Notes: generated by a model from the letters alone, not told the origin. 64,000 nt of DNA from Chryseobacterium pennae (GCF_003385515.1 NZ_QNVT01000002.1:1-64000); one strand, 5' to 3'; shown: positions 15,840 to 25,929, counted from the stretch's first letter. Numbers and translations: made by a program.

Positions 15840-17045
15840 TTATAGGCTAAACTCTTCTCTGTATTGCTTTAAAGCATTTTTCAGAATTTCAGCACTTCTC
15901 TTAAGATCTTCTTCTTTTAGTACGTAAGCAATTCTTACCTGCTTTTTACCTAATTCAGGATCACTGTAGAATCCTCCTGCAGGAGCTACCATAATAGTTT
16001 CCTTGTTATGGGAGTAGGATTCAAGCAGCCATTGTGCAAATTTCTCAGTATCATCTACAGGAAGTTCTGCAACACAGTAGAATGCACCTCTAGGTTTAGG
16101 ACAGATGACCCCTGGAATAGCATTTAAAAGATCTACTAAAATATTTCTTCTGTGAGTATATTCTTCTCTTACGGCTCTGATATAAGCTCCGTCATTCTGG
16201 TGAGCTGCAGTTGCTGCAATCTGTCCCAAAAGAACAGGACTTAGTCTTGCCTGTGCAAAAAGCATTGCTGCATTACGGATTTTCTGAGAGCGGGTTACCA
16301 TACATCCGATTCTTACTCCACACATAGAATAACGCTTGGATTCTGAATCGATAACGATGCAGTTTTCTTTCAGTTCAGGGAAATCAAGAATAGATACCTG
16401 TTGTTTTCCGTCATATACATATTCTCTGTAAACCTCATCAGAGATGATTACAATATCATATTTTAAAGCAATATCAGCAAGTTTCTGAAGTTCTTCACGA
16501 GTATAAAGATATCCTGTAGGGTTACCTGGGTTACAAATGATGATTGCTCTTGTTTTTTCGGTGATCTTTTTTTCAAATTCTTCAATTGGAGGCAGGGCGA
16601 AACCAGTATCTATGGTAGATGAAACTGCGACTACATTCACATCAAATGTGCTGGTGAAGCCATTATAGTTAGCATAGTAAGGCTCAGGGATGATTACTTC
16701 ATCTCCATCGTCACACAAAGTTGAAATGGCAAAGTTTAGTGCTTCAGAGCCTCCATTGGTAACAATAAAGTTATCAGGGGTAAGGTCTGAAAAACCTAAA
16801 GAATGATAATATTCTGTAAGGGCTTTTCTGTAATCCAGGTTACCTTCAGAAAGTGCATATTCCAATACTTTAAGATCGATGTTTTTTAAAGCATTTAATG
16901 CTGTTTCCGGAGTTTCAATATCAGGCTGCCCGATATTAAGGTGATATACTTTTATTCCTTTTTGTTTTGCTTGTAACGCAAAGGGAACCAGTTTTCTTAC
17001 CGGCGATGGTGGCATATGCAGTGCTCTGTTTGAAATATTCGGCAT
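15840..17045 (-). CDS. PLP-dependent class I aminotransferase
   Basis: A 401-residue fold-type I aminotransferase of the aspartate-aminotransferase superfamily. Visible motifs are NPGNPTGYLY (cofactor and substrate contact), ISDEVYREYVYD, the PLP-lysine segment SESKRYSMCGVRIG with Lys237, and a C-terminal arginine in QVRIAYVL that in this family binds the substrate carboxylate. The sequence alone does not separate aspartate, alanine or aromatic specificity. It is the first gene of the operon with the lipoprotein gene and murB; a -7 element lies at 17065. Confidence 0.88.
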   Translation of the reverse strand: MPNISNRALHMPPSPVRKLVPFALQAKQKGIKVYHLNIGQPDIETPETALNALKNIDLKVLEYALSEGNLDYRKALTEYYHSLGFSDLTPDNFIVTNGGSEALNFAISTLCDDGDEVIIPEPYYANYNGFTSTFDVNVVAVSSTIDTGFALPPIEEFEKKITEKTRAIIICNPGNPTGYLYTREELQKLADIALKYDIVIISDEVYREYVYDGKQQVSILDFPELKENCIVIDSESKRYSMCGVRIGCMVTRSQKIRNAAMLFAQARLSPVLLGQIAATAAHQNDGAYIRAVREEYTHRRNILVDLLNAIPGVICPKPRGAFYCVAELPVDDTEKFAQWLLESYSHNKETIMVAPAGGFYSDPELGKKQVRIAYVLKEEDLKRSAEILKNALKQYREEFSL

Positions 17046-17064
17046 TGTTCAAAAATTTGTATGA

Positions 17065-17072
17065 CAAAAATA
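17065..17072 (-). promoter_or_regulatory. -7 promoter element of the aminotransferase-murB operon
   Basis: The minus strand reads TATTTTTG, a perfect TAnnTTTG match, 20 bp upstream of the aminotransferase start codon. Confidence 0.4.
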
Positions 17073-17258
17073 GGATTTAATTTCCCAATAATAAAATTAA
17101 GAACAGGAAGAAACGGCTTATTATGCACTTGCGGAGTAGATTATTTTAACGGTTTTAATGTGAATGTTGAGTTTATTTCATGTAATTGTTAAATATTTAT
17201 TAAAAATAAGTTTTTTATGTTGATATTTTTCTTAATTTTCAATTTAAATATAAAAAAA

Positions 17259-19052
17259 ATGACAATAAGTTTATTTTCTAGAGTACTTCCCGCAGTTGCT
17301 CTTCTCTCAGCCGCCTCTATTACGGCTCAAAATTTTCAAACGATGCCTATTGCATCTGGATTTACGGCTGATGTAATTGCTAATGGAATAGGATCGGCAT
17401 CCGTTTCTACAACGTCTGATGTAGACGGGGTATCTTTTGCTTTTGTGGCGAAAGATTTTAAACTGACCTCTACCAGTACTCCTCTCACGTATGGTCTTCC
17501 TGCAGATGGAATCATCAATTCAGTTGTAGCCTCTACTCCCGGACTTTCTTATCAATTGGGAGATTTAAGTGCTAATAACTCTTTAAAACTAGCTTCAAGT
17601 GGAGAGAGCGGAACTTTGGTATTTACGACTCCAAAAGCTGCTGTTAAACTGTATATGCTTGCCACAAGTGGTAGTGGAACATCAGTCGTAAGTGCTACAG
17701 TGACTTTCACAGATAATACAACTCAAATATTCTCTAATGTCAGTCTTTCAGACTGGTACAGTGGTTCTAATTTTGCCATTCAGGGAATTGGAAGAATTAA
17801 CAGGGATAACAATATCTTAGATCCTAGTAGTAACAACCCAAGACTGTATCAATCTGTTTTGAATATTGATGCAGCTAATCAGGCTAAGCCAATACAGAGT
17901 ATTACCGTTACCAAAAGTTCAGGATCCGGTATTCCTAACATATTTGCTTTCTCTGCAGATGCTTTTTCAGATTGTATGGCACCTGTTACAGATGCAGCAA
18001 CAGTAGTAACTTCAAATTCAGCGCAAATATCATGGACAGTGCCTGCGAGCAATCAGACTACGGGTTATGATATTTATTATAGCACAAGTTCAACCGTACC
18101 TGCGAGTAACGCCAACCCTAATCATTCCAATGTGACAGGAACCTCTTATACTTTGAATAACTTATCTCCAAGTACAGTTTATTATTACTGGGTAAGAGCC
18201 AATTGCAGTACGGCAACAAGTAAAAGTTCATGGTCTCTTGTTAAATCATTTACAACACAGTGTGGTGCGTTAGTGCCTGCCTATACTAATAATTTTAGTA
18301 GTTTTCCGGGATTATGCTGGGCTAATAATTTAGTAGGAGGAGATCCGGCTACTGGGCCATCAGGTACAGGTTCTTTTTATTGGGGATCACGTAGTTTTTT
18401 AAATAATTCAGCTAATGGACCTTCAGCACATATGAATTTATTTTCTTCGGATAGAACAGGGTGGCTGAAAACGGGAGCCTTTAACCTGTCAGCAGGAGGA
18501 TATAAAGTAAAATTTAATTATGGAATCACTACCTATTCAGGTACTGCTTCTTCTTCAATGGACAGTGATGATGTTGTTTATTTCCTGGTTTCCAATGATG
18601 GTGGAACTACATGGGTAATTCTGCAAACCTGGGATTCAAGTAATTCTCCATCTAACACATCAAATGAATATACCTTCGATCTGGCTAATTTTACTAATGC
18701 AAATACTATATTTGCTTTTTATGGAAGTACAGGACCGCTAGACGAAGACCTGGATTATAATTTCTATGTGAAGAATTTTACCATTGAAAATGCTCAGCTA
18801 AGTACCTCGGAAGTAAACCGTCAGGAGAAAAAAGTATCCGTTCATCCGAATCCTTTTAAAGATATTCTGTATATATCAGATACAAGAGATATTAAGTCTA
18901 TAACTGTAACCGATACTACAGGAAGAACTGTGAAAACAATGGAAGGTTCTGCGAAAGAACTTGATCTGAGCAAATTAAATTCGGGGCTGTATTTTGTGAT
19001 TCTTCACTTTAAGGATGGATCTCATTCTACTGTAAAAGCAATCAAGAAATAA
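17259..19052 (+). CDS. T9SS cargo protein with fibronectin type III domain
   Basis: The ATG at 17259 is chosen because it begins a proper signal peptide (MTISLFSRVLPAVALLSAAS); an in-frame ATG 14 codons upstream would add a second hydrophobic stretch. 597 residues. The first part is a jelly-roll-like, Ser/Thr-rich domain. A fibronectin III module follows near residues 240-335 (SAQISWTVPASNQTTGYDIY, YYYWVRANCS), then a second beta-rich domain resembling carbohydrate or MAM-type modules, and finally a T9SS sorting domain (VHPNPFKDILYI, AIKK). It is predicted to be exported to the surface; the ligand or substrate is unknown. Confidence 0.88.
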   Translation: MTISLFSRVLPAVALLSAASITAQNFQTMPIASGFTADVIANGIGSASVSTTSDVDGVSFAFVAKDFKLTSTSTPLTYGLPADGIINSVVASTPGLSYQLGDLSANNSLKLASSGESGTLVFTTPKAAVKLYMLATSGSGTSVVSATVTFTDNTTQIFSNVSLSDWYSGSNFAIQGIGRINRDNNILDPSSNNPRLYQSVLNIDAANQAKPIQSITVTKSSGSGIPNIFAFSADAFSDCMAPVTDAATVVTSNSAQISWTVPASNQTTGYDIYYSTSSTVPASNANPNHSNVTGTSYTLNNLSPSTVYYYWVRANCSTATSKSSWSLVKSFTTQCGALVPAYTNNFSSFPGLCWANNLVGGDPATGPSGTGSFYWGSRSFLNNSANGPSAHMNLFSSDRTGWLKTGAFNLSAGGYKVKFNYGITTYSGTASSSMDSDDVVYFLVSNDGGTTWVILQTWDSSNSPSNTSNEYTFDLANFTNANTIFAFYGSTGPLDEDLDYNFYVKNFTIENAQLSTSEVNRQEKKVSVHPNPFKDILYISDTRDIKSITVTDTTGRTVKTMEGSAKELDLSKLNSGLYFVILHFKDGSHSTVKAIKK

Positions 19053-19076
19053 TTTTTTTAGTGTAAATAAAGTTGG

Positions 19077-19109
19077 GCGGCAGTACATTTTTGTACTGCT
19101 GCTTTTTTT
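19077..19109 (+). terminator. intrinsic terminator of the fibronectin-domain gene
   Basis: GCGGCAGTAC pairs with GTACTGCTGC (10 bp with one G-T pair) around a 6-nt loop, followed by seven Ts. It lies 24 bp after the stop codon. Confidence 0.88.
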
Positions 19110-19196
19110 AAGGTAAAAAAGTCCTCAAAATCTTAAAATCATGTAATCTAAATTATATTGATGTATGGTATTTTCAGCCATTATATGTTGAATGGT

Positions 19197-19219
19197 AACT
19201 TCCAGCCTCCTTCTTCCAG
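19197..19219. repeat. half copy of the GGAAG-rich intergenic element
   Basis: One arm only (AACTTCCAGCCTCC followed by TTCTTCCAG), matching the 3' arms of the copies at 19783, 30288 and 35879. No partner arm is visible nearby. Confidence 0.45.
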
Positions 19220-19269
19220 TCTAATAATCAATAATATTTCTTAATTTAAACCTCTAAAACTTACTGAAA

Positions 19270-19725
19270 ATGCAAATCATATCAAACTCACTGGAAGACT
19301 ATCTTTCAAAGATTCCGGAAGAAAGACAGGAGCCGTTTAAAAAACTTTTTGATATTATCAAAAACAACCTGCCAAAAGGTTTTGAAGAAGCTACCAATTA
19401 TGGAATGCTAGGTTGGGTGGTTCCACTGGAAACCTATCCTGCGGGCTATCATTGTACACCTGGTACACCTTTACCATTTATTAACCTGGCTTCACAAAAG
19501 AATTTCATTGCCTTGTATCATATGGGATTATATTCCAGACCGGACCTTCTGGATTGGTTTGTAGCCGAATATCCTAAATATTCCAGAAAAAAACTGGATA
19601 TGGGAAAATCCTGCGTACGTTTCAAAAAACCGGAAGACATCCCTTTTGAATTAATCGCAGAATTAAGCCAAAAAATGACTGCGAAAGACTGGATCAATAT
19701 CTATGAATCTCAGTATAAGAAATAA
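19270..19725 (+). CDS. DUF1801 domain-containing protein
   Basis: 151 residues with the DUF1801 (YdhG-like) pattern: EDYLSKIPEERQEPFKKLFDII, then EATNYGMLGWVVP, NLASQKNFIALYHMGLY and MGKSCVRFKKPEDIPFELI. The fold is small alpha/beta; no catalytic activity is established for the family. It is a monocistronic gene with a terminator 1 bp past the stop codon. Confidence 0.85.
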   Translation: MQIISNSLEDYLSKIPEERQEPFKKLFDIIKNNLPKGFEEATNYGMLGWVVPLETYPAGYHCTPGTPLPFINLASQKNFIALYHMGLYSRPDLLDWFVAEYPKYSRKKLDMGKSCVRFKKPEDIPFELIAELSQKMTAKDWINIYESQYKK

Positions 19726-19726
19726 T

Positions 19727-19760
19727 AAAAGCCCTGAATCATATAGTTTTCAGGGCTTTT
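19727..19760 (+). terminator. intrinsic terminator of the DUF1801 gene
   Basis: AAAAGCCCTGAA pairs with TTCAGGGCTTTT (12 bp perfect) around a 10-nt loop, followed by Ts. It may also act on the minus strand for the TolC-like gene. Confidence 0.9.
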
Positions 19761-19782
19761 TTAATATGGATGCTTTTTTTAA

Positions 19783-19938
19783 GCAGAAAGCGAGAAGCGG
19801 GATGCTGGAAGTTCCCGTTGTGTCTTTGATAGTTTATCGTTTATTATTAAAAATATTTCAAGGTTTAAAAGGCTAATTAATGGCTTTCAGTTATTTTTCA
19901 GCGAGTATAAACTTCCTTCTTCCAGCTTCTAACTTCCT
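19783..19938. repeat. GGAAG-rich inverted-arm intergenic element, copy A
   Basis: A left arm (AGAAGCGGGATGCTGGAAGTT region, 19783-19812) and a right arm (19910-19938, TTCCAGCTTCTAACTTCC) are imperfect reverse complements separated by about 100 bp of AT-rich DNA. It fills the convergent gap between the DUF1801 gene and the TolC-like gene. See copies at 30288 and 35879. Confidence 0.6.
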
Positions 19939-19943
19939 TTCTT

Positions 19944-21203
19944 TTAGAACTCAATATCCCAGATTCCGGTTTTGCGCTCAAGTTCTATTAAAGCGGAAGC
20001 GTTTTCTGCTAAAAGCTGGAAATAATTCTGACGAAGCTCATTAAATGTCCTTTGGGCATTGAGAACTTCTAAAATAGAGCTTTCTCCCCGCTGATAACTG
20101 TAAGTAATGCCTTTCAGTATGTTTTCCGCTTCTTTTAATATTCCATTGTCAAACTGCTGGAGTTGCTTTTGTACAGAAGTATATTGCTGATAAGCCTGAG
20201 TAACTTCCATTCGGATATTGTTTTCAATCTGTCTGTATTCCGTTTCTGCCTGTGAATAGCCTATTTCTGCAATTTTTAAATCAGCATTCCGGTGATTGGA
20301 AAATTTCAAAGGAACACTGATTCCAAATTTTACCGTATTAACAGCAGGAGAGGGTGCAATTTCATTATTGGCAACAGTATTATGTCCGGCACCGGCACTT
20401 AATCCTAAATCTATGACACGGTTGGCTTTTTCAAGTTTAACACGGCTTGCAGCAGTATTAATATTTTGTTTTGAAGCCAGAAGGTCTGCCCTTTCATTAA
20501 AAGCTTGTGTGATAAGGTCATTCAATATGAAGTTTCTGTTGAATGTATTAAGATTTCCACTTACATCTTTCCCGGTACAGTCACTTCCTATAAAATCGGA
20601 TAGAGCTGTGACGGATTGCTGTTGGGCTCCTTCAAGCTGATAAACTTCATTCAATAAAGAAGAAGCTTCCAGTCGGGTCTGTTGTGATGTCACTTTGGAA
20701 ATATCACCCAATCTGTATCGGATACTGTCGGATTTTGCTAATGTAAGCATGCTCTGATAGGATTCTTTCTGCACATTCAGTAATGCCTTTGCTTTTAATG
20801 CTTCAATGTATCCTAAAGTAGCATCAGCAAACAGATTTCTTACATAATCCTGTAGCTGTAACCTGGAATATTCAGCTTCATTCTTTGCCATTTCTATTCT
20901 GGCTTTTCTTTTGCCACCCAGTTCAAGGGTCCAGCTGACAGCTCCTCCTACGGTATATCCCATATCTTTAGATACCCCATTGTTGGAGGTTTCCATTTCA
21001 ATCTGAGGGTCCGGGAAAATTCCTGCGGTGAGGATAGAGGCTTCAGCCATGCTGACATTATATTTCTGTGCGGCTAGGCCAAGGTTTTTATCCTTTACAT
21101 ATTTCAGATATTCATTAAAATAGATAGGCTCTTGTTCTGTTTGGGCCTTGATGAATATGCCGGTAACGGTACAGAATAATATGATTAAAAAATTAAATTT
21201 CAT
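19944..21203 (-). CDS. TolC-family outer membrane efflux protein
   Basis: The start at 21203 gives MKFNFLIILFCTVTGIFIKAQ, a normal signal peptide; the frame extends 8 codons further into the pump gene. 419 residues with two long coiled-coil repeats typical of TolC/CusC proteins (outer membrane factor; for example ANRVIDLGLSAGAG and SSILEVLNAQRTFNELRQNY). It forms the outer-membrane channel for the RND pump encoded just upstream, whose 3' end it overlaps by 11 bp, so translation is probably coupled. Confidence 0.9.
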   Translation of the reverse strand: MKFNFLIILFCTVTGIFIKAQTEQEPIYFNEYLKYVKDKNLGLAAQKYNVSMAEASILTAGIFPDPQIEMETSNNGVSKDMGYTVGGAVSWTLELGGKRKARIEMAKNEAEYSRLQLQDYVRNLFADATLGYIEALKAKALLNVQKESYQSMLTLAKSDSIRYRLGDISKVTSQQTRLEASSLLNEVYQLEGAQQQSVTALSDFIGSDCTGKDVSGNLNTFNRNFILNDLITQAFNERADLLASKQNINTAASRVKLEKANRVIDLGLSAGAGHNTVANNEIAPSPAVNTVKFGISVPLKFSNHRNADLKIAEIGYSQAETEYRQIENNIRMEVTQAYQQYTSVQKQLQQFDNGILKEAENILKGITYSYQRGESSILEVLNAQRTFNELRQNYFQLLAENASALIELERKTGIWDIEF

Positions 21204-24200
21204 GAGAGGTTGTATTTTGTTTGTCAAAGCGATATTCAGCTAAATAATAAATGGCAGGAAGTACAAATAGGGTAAGGAATGTGGAAAACATTAATCCATA
21301 TACAATCACAGTAGCCAAAGGTCTTTGTACATCTGATCCGATTCCTGTTGCCAGAGAAGCGGGTAATAATCCTATGATGGCTACGGAAGCGGTCATCAGT
21401 ACAGGCCTGAAACGGTCCTTCGCTCCCTGAATAACGGATGCTTTAAGCGGAATTCCACTTTTTCTTAGGGTATTGATATGAGAAACCATAATCACTCCAT
21501 TCTGAATAGCCACTCCGAATAAAGCAATGAAACCTACAGCAGAAGAAACGTTGAGTGACATTCCCCTGATATTCAAGGCAAGCATTCCTCCAAATAAAGC
21601 AAGCGGAATAATACTCATTAAGATCAATGCCTGTCTGAATGTTCCAAATGCACCATACAACAATAGGAACATCACTGCTAATGCTAATGGTACAATAACC
21701 GCCAGCCTTGAATAGGCTCTGTTTTTGTTTTCAAACTGCCCACCCCATTTGATCTGATATTTTTCATGATCGTAGCGAATGTTCTTTTCAATGCTCTTTT
21801 GTGCTTCGTTGAGAAATGAAGTAAGATCACGTCCCCGAAGGTTCAGTTTTACAGTAAGATGTCTTTTGTTCATTTCTCTTGTAATGGTACTTTCTCCGGT
21901 ACTCAGTTTTACCGAGGCAATCTGTGAAAGCGGAATTTTTGCTCCTGATGAAGAAGCCAGCATCAGATTTCCGATTTTTTCAGGAGTATTACGGCTGTTT
22001 TCCACATAGCGGCAGGATATATCATATACTTTGTTGCCAATGAAAATTTGGGAGACGGCTTTTCCTCCAAGGGCTGTTTCAATAAGATCAGTAACATCAG
22101 AAACATTCAAACCATATTGGGCAATTTTATTTCTGTCAGCCACAATCTGCAATTGAGGAAGAGGAGGTTCCTGATCAATGGCAAGATCTGCGGAGCCGGG
22201 AACGGTTTTTAAGAGGGAAAGAATATTTTCTGCCACCTGTCGGGTTCCAGCGAAGTCATCACCATATATTTTTACCACCAGTTCACTGTGCGCTCCTGAT
22301 ATTTTATCCATAACACCATCAATCATTGGTTGGGAAAAACCTACGGTAAAGCCCGGCATTTCTTTATAATCTTCTGCCAGTTCTCTGATGAGGTCTGCTT
22401 TTGTTTTTCCTGATGTCCATTCCTTGTAGGGTTTTATTCCTACAGATACTTCAAAGTGAGAAGCTGTCCATGGATCTGTGCCATCATCATTACGGCCTGC
22501 CTGAACCATAATGTAAGTAACTTCTGAGTGTTTCATTGTTCTCAGACGGAGAGAATCACTCATTTCTTGAGCTTTTTTCAAGGAAATTCCAGGTGGAAGC
22601 TGTACCTGAAGCCAGATAGAACCTTCATCAAGTTCAGGTAAGAAATCTTTCCCTACGCTGTAGGAGAGAATTCCGGCACCAAGCAATACGATTCCTGCAG
22701 GAATAAAGATCTTTTTCGGAGCAGACATGATTTTATCTATTCCTTTTCCATAAGCGTTACTTACTTTTTCAAGCCATCGGTTATGATAGAGCTTTCGGGG
22801 CTTTCTGTAAATCATATAAGCCAATCCGGGAATCAGTAATAAAGCAACGGCTAATGCACCTAATAATGCATATCCTACAGTAAATGCCATGGGAGTAAAT
22901 AGTTTTTTTTCCACTCTTTCAAAAGCGAATAAAGGCAGATAAGCCGTAATGATGATAATTCCTGAAAAGAATATCGGTTTCGCAATTTCAGAGGCCTTTT
23001 GAATGATTGTTTTTTCGTCCAGTTCCTTTTCTGGATGGTCTTCTCTTTGTCTTAAAATAGCTTCCAGCATTACGATGGAACCATCTACAATAATTCCGAA
23101 ATCTATGGCTCCTAATGATAGAAGATTGGCAGGAATATTGGTGAAATGCATTAAAATAAAAGCAATAAGAAGTGAAAAAGGAATGGTAATCGCTGTAAGA
23201 AGAGCACCCCGCCAGCTTCCAAGGAATACAATTAATATAATAATCACCAATACAATTCCTTCCGTTAAAGTATGGGAAACTGTAGTAAGAGTAGTCTTTA
23301 CCAGGTCCGTTCTATCCAGATAGGTATGGATTTTTACTCCAGCCGGAAGAATATTTTTGTTGAGTTCATCCACTGCTTCGTGGACACCTGTTAACACCTG
23401 TGACGGATTTTGTCCTTTCAATAACAAGACGATTCCACCTACACTTTCATTGTAGTTTCTGTTTCGGTCGGTAAAACCGAGAATTCCTTTGCGTTCCAGA
23501 TTTCCGTATTTTAATGTTCCGATATCATTTAAAAAGACAGGAACTCCTTTTTCTGTTTTTACAACGGTCTTTCCAAGGTCATCAAGATTTTTAATCAATC
23601 CGATCCCACGGACTACATAGGCCAGATCTCCACGGGGAAGCATACTTCCCCCTGCACTGGCATTATTTTTACTGATGGTTTCAATGATTTCCGAAAGAGA
23701 AAGACCATATTGCTCCAGTTTGTTGGGATCTAATTCTATCTGAAACTGAGTGGTTATTCCTCCAAAATTGGTTACATCCGCAATTCCTGAAACCTGTTTT
23801 ATTCTCGGAATGATTACGAAATTCTGAAGATCAGTAAGTTCTCTTAAACTGTGATTATCACTTTCAATAACATAGCGATAGATTTCTCCCACAGGCGAAG
23901 TCAGTGGATCCAATCCCGGCTGGGCACCATAAGGCAGTGAAACCTCAGCCAGCCTTTCCTGAATACGCTGTCTTGCCCAATAATCATCAATTCCGTCATC
24001 GAATACAATGGTAATCATGGAAAGTCCAAAAGTACTTTTGCTTCGCATAACATGCATTCCCGGAATTCCGTTAAGGGCTCTTTCCAGCGGAATAGTGATT
24101 TGCTGTTCTACTTCTTCAGCTGCGAGTCCCTGTACCTGGGTGACAACCTGTGAAGTGGTATCTGCAATGTCCGGATAAGCTTCAACGGAAAGTTTAGTCC

Positions 24201-24288
24201 AGGAATAGTATCCAAAAAATCCTAATAATATAAAGAGGGCCAGTATAAGCCATTTTTTCTGTATGGAAACTGTTAATAACTTTTTCAT
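21193..24288 (-). CDS. heavy-metal-type RND efflux pump, CusA/CzcA family
   Basis: A 1031-residue inner-membrane proton-driven pump with 12 membrane helices and two large periplasmic loops. The fourth-helix segment AIDFGIIVDGSIVMLEA carries the paired Asp and Glu typical of the heavy-metal efflux (HME) branch rather than drug pumps. The porter region contains FSQPMIDGVMDKISGAHSEL, the block that aligns with the metal-site helix region of CzcA and CusA. Whether it moves Cu/Ag, Co/Zn/Cd or Ni cannot be decided by eye. It sits between the adaptor (41 bp upstream) and the TolC-like channel (overlapping), forming a complete tripartite system. Confidence 0.92.
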   Translation of the reverse strand: MKKLLTVSIQKKWLILALFILLGFFGYYSWTKLSVEAYPDIADTTSQVVTQVQGLAAEEVEQQITIPLERALNGIPGMHVMRSKSTFGLSMITIVFDDGIDDYWARQRIQERLAEVSLPYGAQPGLDPLTSPVGEIYRYVIESDNHSLRELTDLQNFVIIPRIKQVSGIADVTNFGGITTQFQIELDPNKLEQYGLSLSEIIETISKNNASAGGSMLPRGDLAYVVRGIGLIKNLDDLGKTVVKTEKGVPVFLNDIGTLKYGNLERKGILGFTDRNRNYNESVGGIVLLLKGQNPSQVLTGVHEAVDELNKNILPAGVKIHTYLDRTDLVKTTLTTVSHTLTEGIVLVIIILIVFLGSWRGALLTAITIPFSLLIAFILMHFTNIPANLLSLGAIDFGIIVDGSIVMLEAILRQREDHPEKELDEKTIIQKASEIAKPIFFSGIIIITAYLPLFAFERVEKKLFTPMAFTVGYALLGALAVALLLIPGLAYMIYRKPRKLYHNRWLEKVSNAYGKGIDKIMSAPKKIFIPAGIVLLGAGILSYSVGKDFLPELDEGSIWLQVQLPPGISLKKAQEMSDSLRLRTMKHSEVTYIMVQAGRNDDGTDPWTASHFEVSVGIKPYKEWTSGKTKADLIRELAEDYKEMPGFTVGFSQPMIDGVMDKISGAHSELVVKIYGDDFAGTRQVAENILSLLKTVPGSADLAIDQEPPLPQLQIVADRNKIAQYGLNVSDVTDLIETALGGKAVSQIFIGNKVYDISCRYVENSRNTPEKIGNLMLASSSGAKIPLSQIASVKLSTGESTITREMNKRHLTVKLNLRGRDLTSFLNEAQKSIEKNIRYDHEKYQIKWGGQFENKNRAYSRLAVIVPLALAVMFLLLYGAFGTFRQALILMSIIPLALFGGMLALNIRGMSLNVSSAVGFIALFGVAIQNGVIMVSHINTLRKSGIPLKASVIQGAKDRFRPVLMTASVAIIGLLPASLATGIGSDVQRPLATVIVYGLMFSTFLTLFVLPAIYYLAEYRFDKQNTTSHEI

Positions 24289-24329
24289 AATCTAACTTTA
24301 TGGGAAACTTCAGTTTCCTCATTTTACAT

Positions 24330-25427
24330 TTATTTTACATCCAGCAGATAAATTCCTCCTGTCGTCATGATCTCATCTCCGGATGTAAGTCCTGAAGTAA
24401 TCTTTACTGTTTTTTCAGAAGCTTCAGCAGTGGTTACATTGCGTTTCACAAATTGGTTTTTTCCTCTTTTAATCCAGACATATTGATTGTCGTCTTTTTG
24501 CATCAGCGAAGAGGTTGGGATAATAATTGTGTTTTCAGAATCGGTGGAGTAGGTAATGGTAGCAAACATGCCGGGTTTTAATGTTCTGTCAGGATTATCA
24601 CATTGTATTAAAACCTTAATACTTCTTGTTGCTTCATCTACCCAATCATTGATATGATATACTTTTCCGGTAATGGCCCTGTCCGGATAAGTATTGACTT
24701 TTACAGCTACCTGATCTCCGTTTTTAATGAACCGAAGATCTTTTTCTTTCACTTCTCCGGAGATCCAGACTTTGGAAAGTTCAGCAACAACCATTACAGG
24801 GTCTGCATCTTCACGGAGATACTGTCCGGTGACTATTTTGTTGGAAATAACTTCTCCGGCAATAGGGGCTCTTACAATTAAACCTCCGGAACCCTTACCT
24901 TGGCTGTTGTAAATCTTTAATGCAGTAGATGCATTTGATAAGGAGATCTTTTTATTCCTAAACTCAGTTTCAGATTCTTCAAGTTCCTTTTGTATTCCCA
25001 CACCATGTTTTACAAGATCCTGCTGACGTTTGTATTTTTTTTCGGCCAACCCAGCTTCATTCAAAGCATCGGAATATTCTTTCTGTATATCCAGATAGCC
25101 AGAGGAAAGGACTTCAAAAAGAGGGCTTCCGGCATTTACCTTTTGTCCAATATTGACAAATGCCTTTGTAATTCTTCCTGAAAAAGGACTGGCTATTTCG
25201 GCGTAATTGTTAGGAATAGCTTCTATGGTTCCTACAGAAGTAATGTCATGATTGTATTCCTGATCACTGACGGTGATGGTTTTAATTTTCTTTAAAACAG
25301 GGTTGTTTTCAGGAATGGTAACCTGATTGTCTTTCAGAGTGATTTCCTGTTCTGAGGCTTGTTGAGGTGCATTGTCCTTGCAGGAGACTGCAAAAAGGGT
25401 AATAACGCTTAAGGTGATTCTTTTCAT
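24330..25427 (-). CDS. RND efflux periplasmic adaptor, lipoprotein
   Basis: The start at 25427 is chosen because it opens a lipoprotein signal (MKRITLSVITLFAVSC, lipid-anchored Cys16); the frame runs 59 codons further upstream into mgtC but without a signal. 365 residues in the membrane-fusion order: barrel-sandwich hybrid (APIAGEVISNKIVTGQYL), a hairpin rich in Lys and Glu, a beta-barrel (GDQVAVKVNTYPDRAITGKVYHI) and a membrane-proximal domain. It links the pump to the TolC-like channel. There is no C-terminal metal-chaperone extension and no His-rich tail. It follows mgtC by 4 bp. Confidence 0.9.
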   Translation of the reverse strand: MKRITLSVITLFAVSCKDNAPQQASEQEITLKDNQVTIPENNPVLKKIKTITVSDQEYNHDITSVGTIEAIPNNYAEIASPFSGRITKAFVNIGQKVNAGSPLFEVLSSGYLDIQKEYSDALNEAGLAEKKYKRQQDLVKHGVGIQKELEESETEFRNKKISLSNASTALKIYNSQGKGSGGLIVRAPIAGEVISNKIVTGQYLREDADPVMVVAELSKVWISGEVKEKDLRFIKNGDQVAVKVNTYPDRAITGKVYHINDWVDEATRSIKVLIQCDNPDRTLKPGMFATITYSTDSENTIIIPTSSLMQKDDNQYVWIKRGKNQFVKRNVTTAEASEKTVKITSGLTSGDEIMTTGGIYLLDVK

Positions 25428-25431
25428 GATC

Positions 25432-25911
25432 TTAATAAAATTGGGTACTGTTGCTGATTTTGGGTTTTGTACTGCTCTTTTTCTTAATAGCCAGTTTCTT
25501 ACTTCTGGCTTCCTTTTGAGTAGATAAAGTGGGTCGTAGAAATATATTTGTGGAAACAATGAAAAAGACGGTAATGAGTGCTTCTTTAGGGTATCCCAGC
25601 GCACATAATGCTCCTATTGCAGCGGAACACCATAAAGTAGCGGCAGTATTTAACCCCCGAACGGTAAGGCCGTCTTTCATAATAACACCGCCACCAAGGA
25701 ATCCGATCCCGCTAACAATATAAGAGGTGATTCTTCCGGCTGCATCACCTCCGATTCTGATGGCGATTAAGACGAATGCTGCGGAGCCTATACAAACTAA
25801 AGTATTGGTGCGAAGGCCTGCATTTTTTTTACGCCACTGTCTTTCGAAGCCTATGCCGGCGCCTAAACAGAATGCAGTTAATAAGCGAAGGGTAAATTCA
25901 AATGTATTCAT
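25432..25911 (-). CDS. MgtC/SapB family membrane protein
   Basis: 159 residues: four to five membrane helices with the MgtC signature GAGIGFERQWRKKNAGLRTNTLV, then SGIGFLGGGVIMKDG and the LNTAATLW segment, ending in a basic tail. It has only the membrane domain, without the ACT-like C-terminal domain of Salmonella MgtC. MgtC proteins are linked to magnesium limitation and to modulation of membrane ATPases. It heads the operon with adaptor, pump and channel, at 4-bp spacing, which suggests that ion stress induces all four. A structured leader and promoter lie upstream (25930, 26030). Confidence 0.9.
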   Translation of the reverse strand: MNTFEFTLRLLTAFCLGAGIGFERQWRKKNAGLRTNTLVCIGSAAFVLIAIRIGGDAAGRITSYIVSGIGFLGGGVIMKDGLTVRGLNTAATLWCSAAIGALCALGYPKEALITVFFIVSTNIFLRPTLSTQKEARSKKLAIKKKSSTKPKISNSTQFY

Positions 25912-25929
25912 AACTTTTCCTTTTTTTAT

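Noticed and set aside
24330..25604. Longer start for the RND adaptor (59 extra codons)
   Set aside because: The extension overlaps mgtC, is rich in basic residues and precedes an intact lipoprotein signal at 25427.
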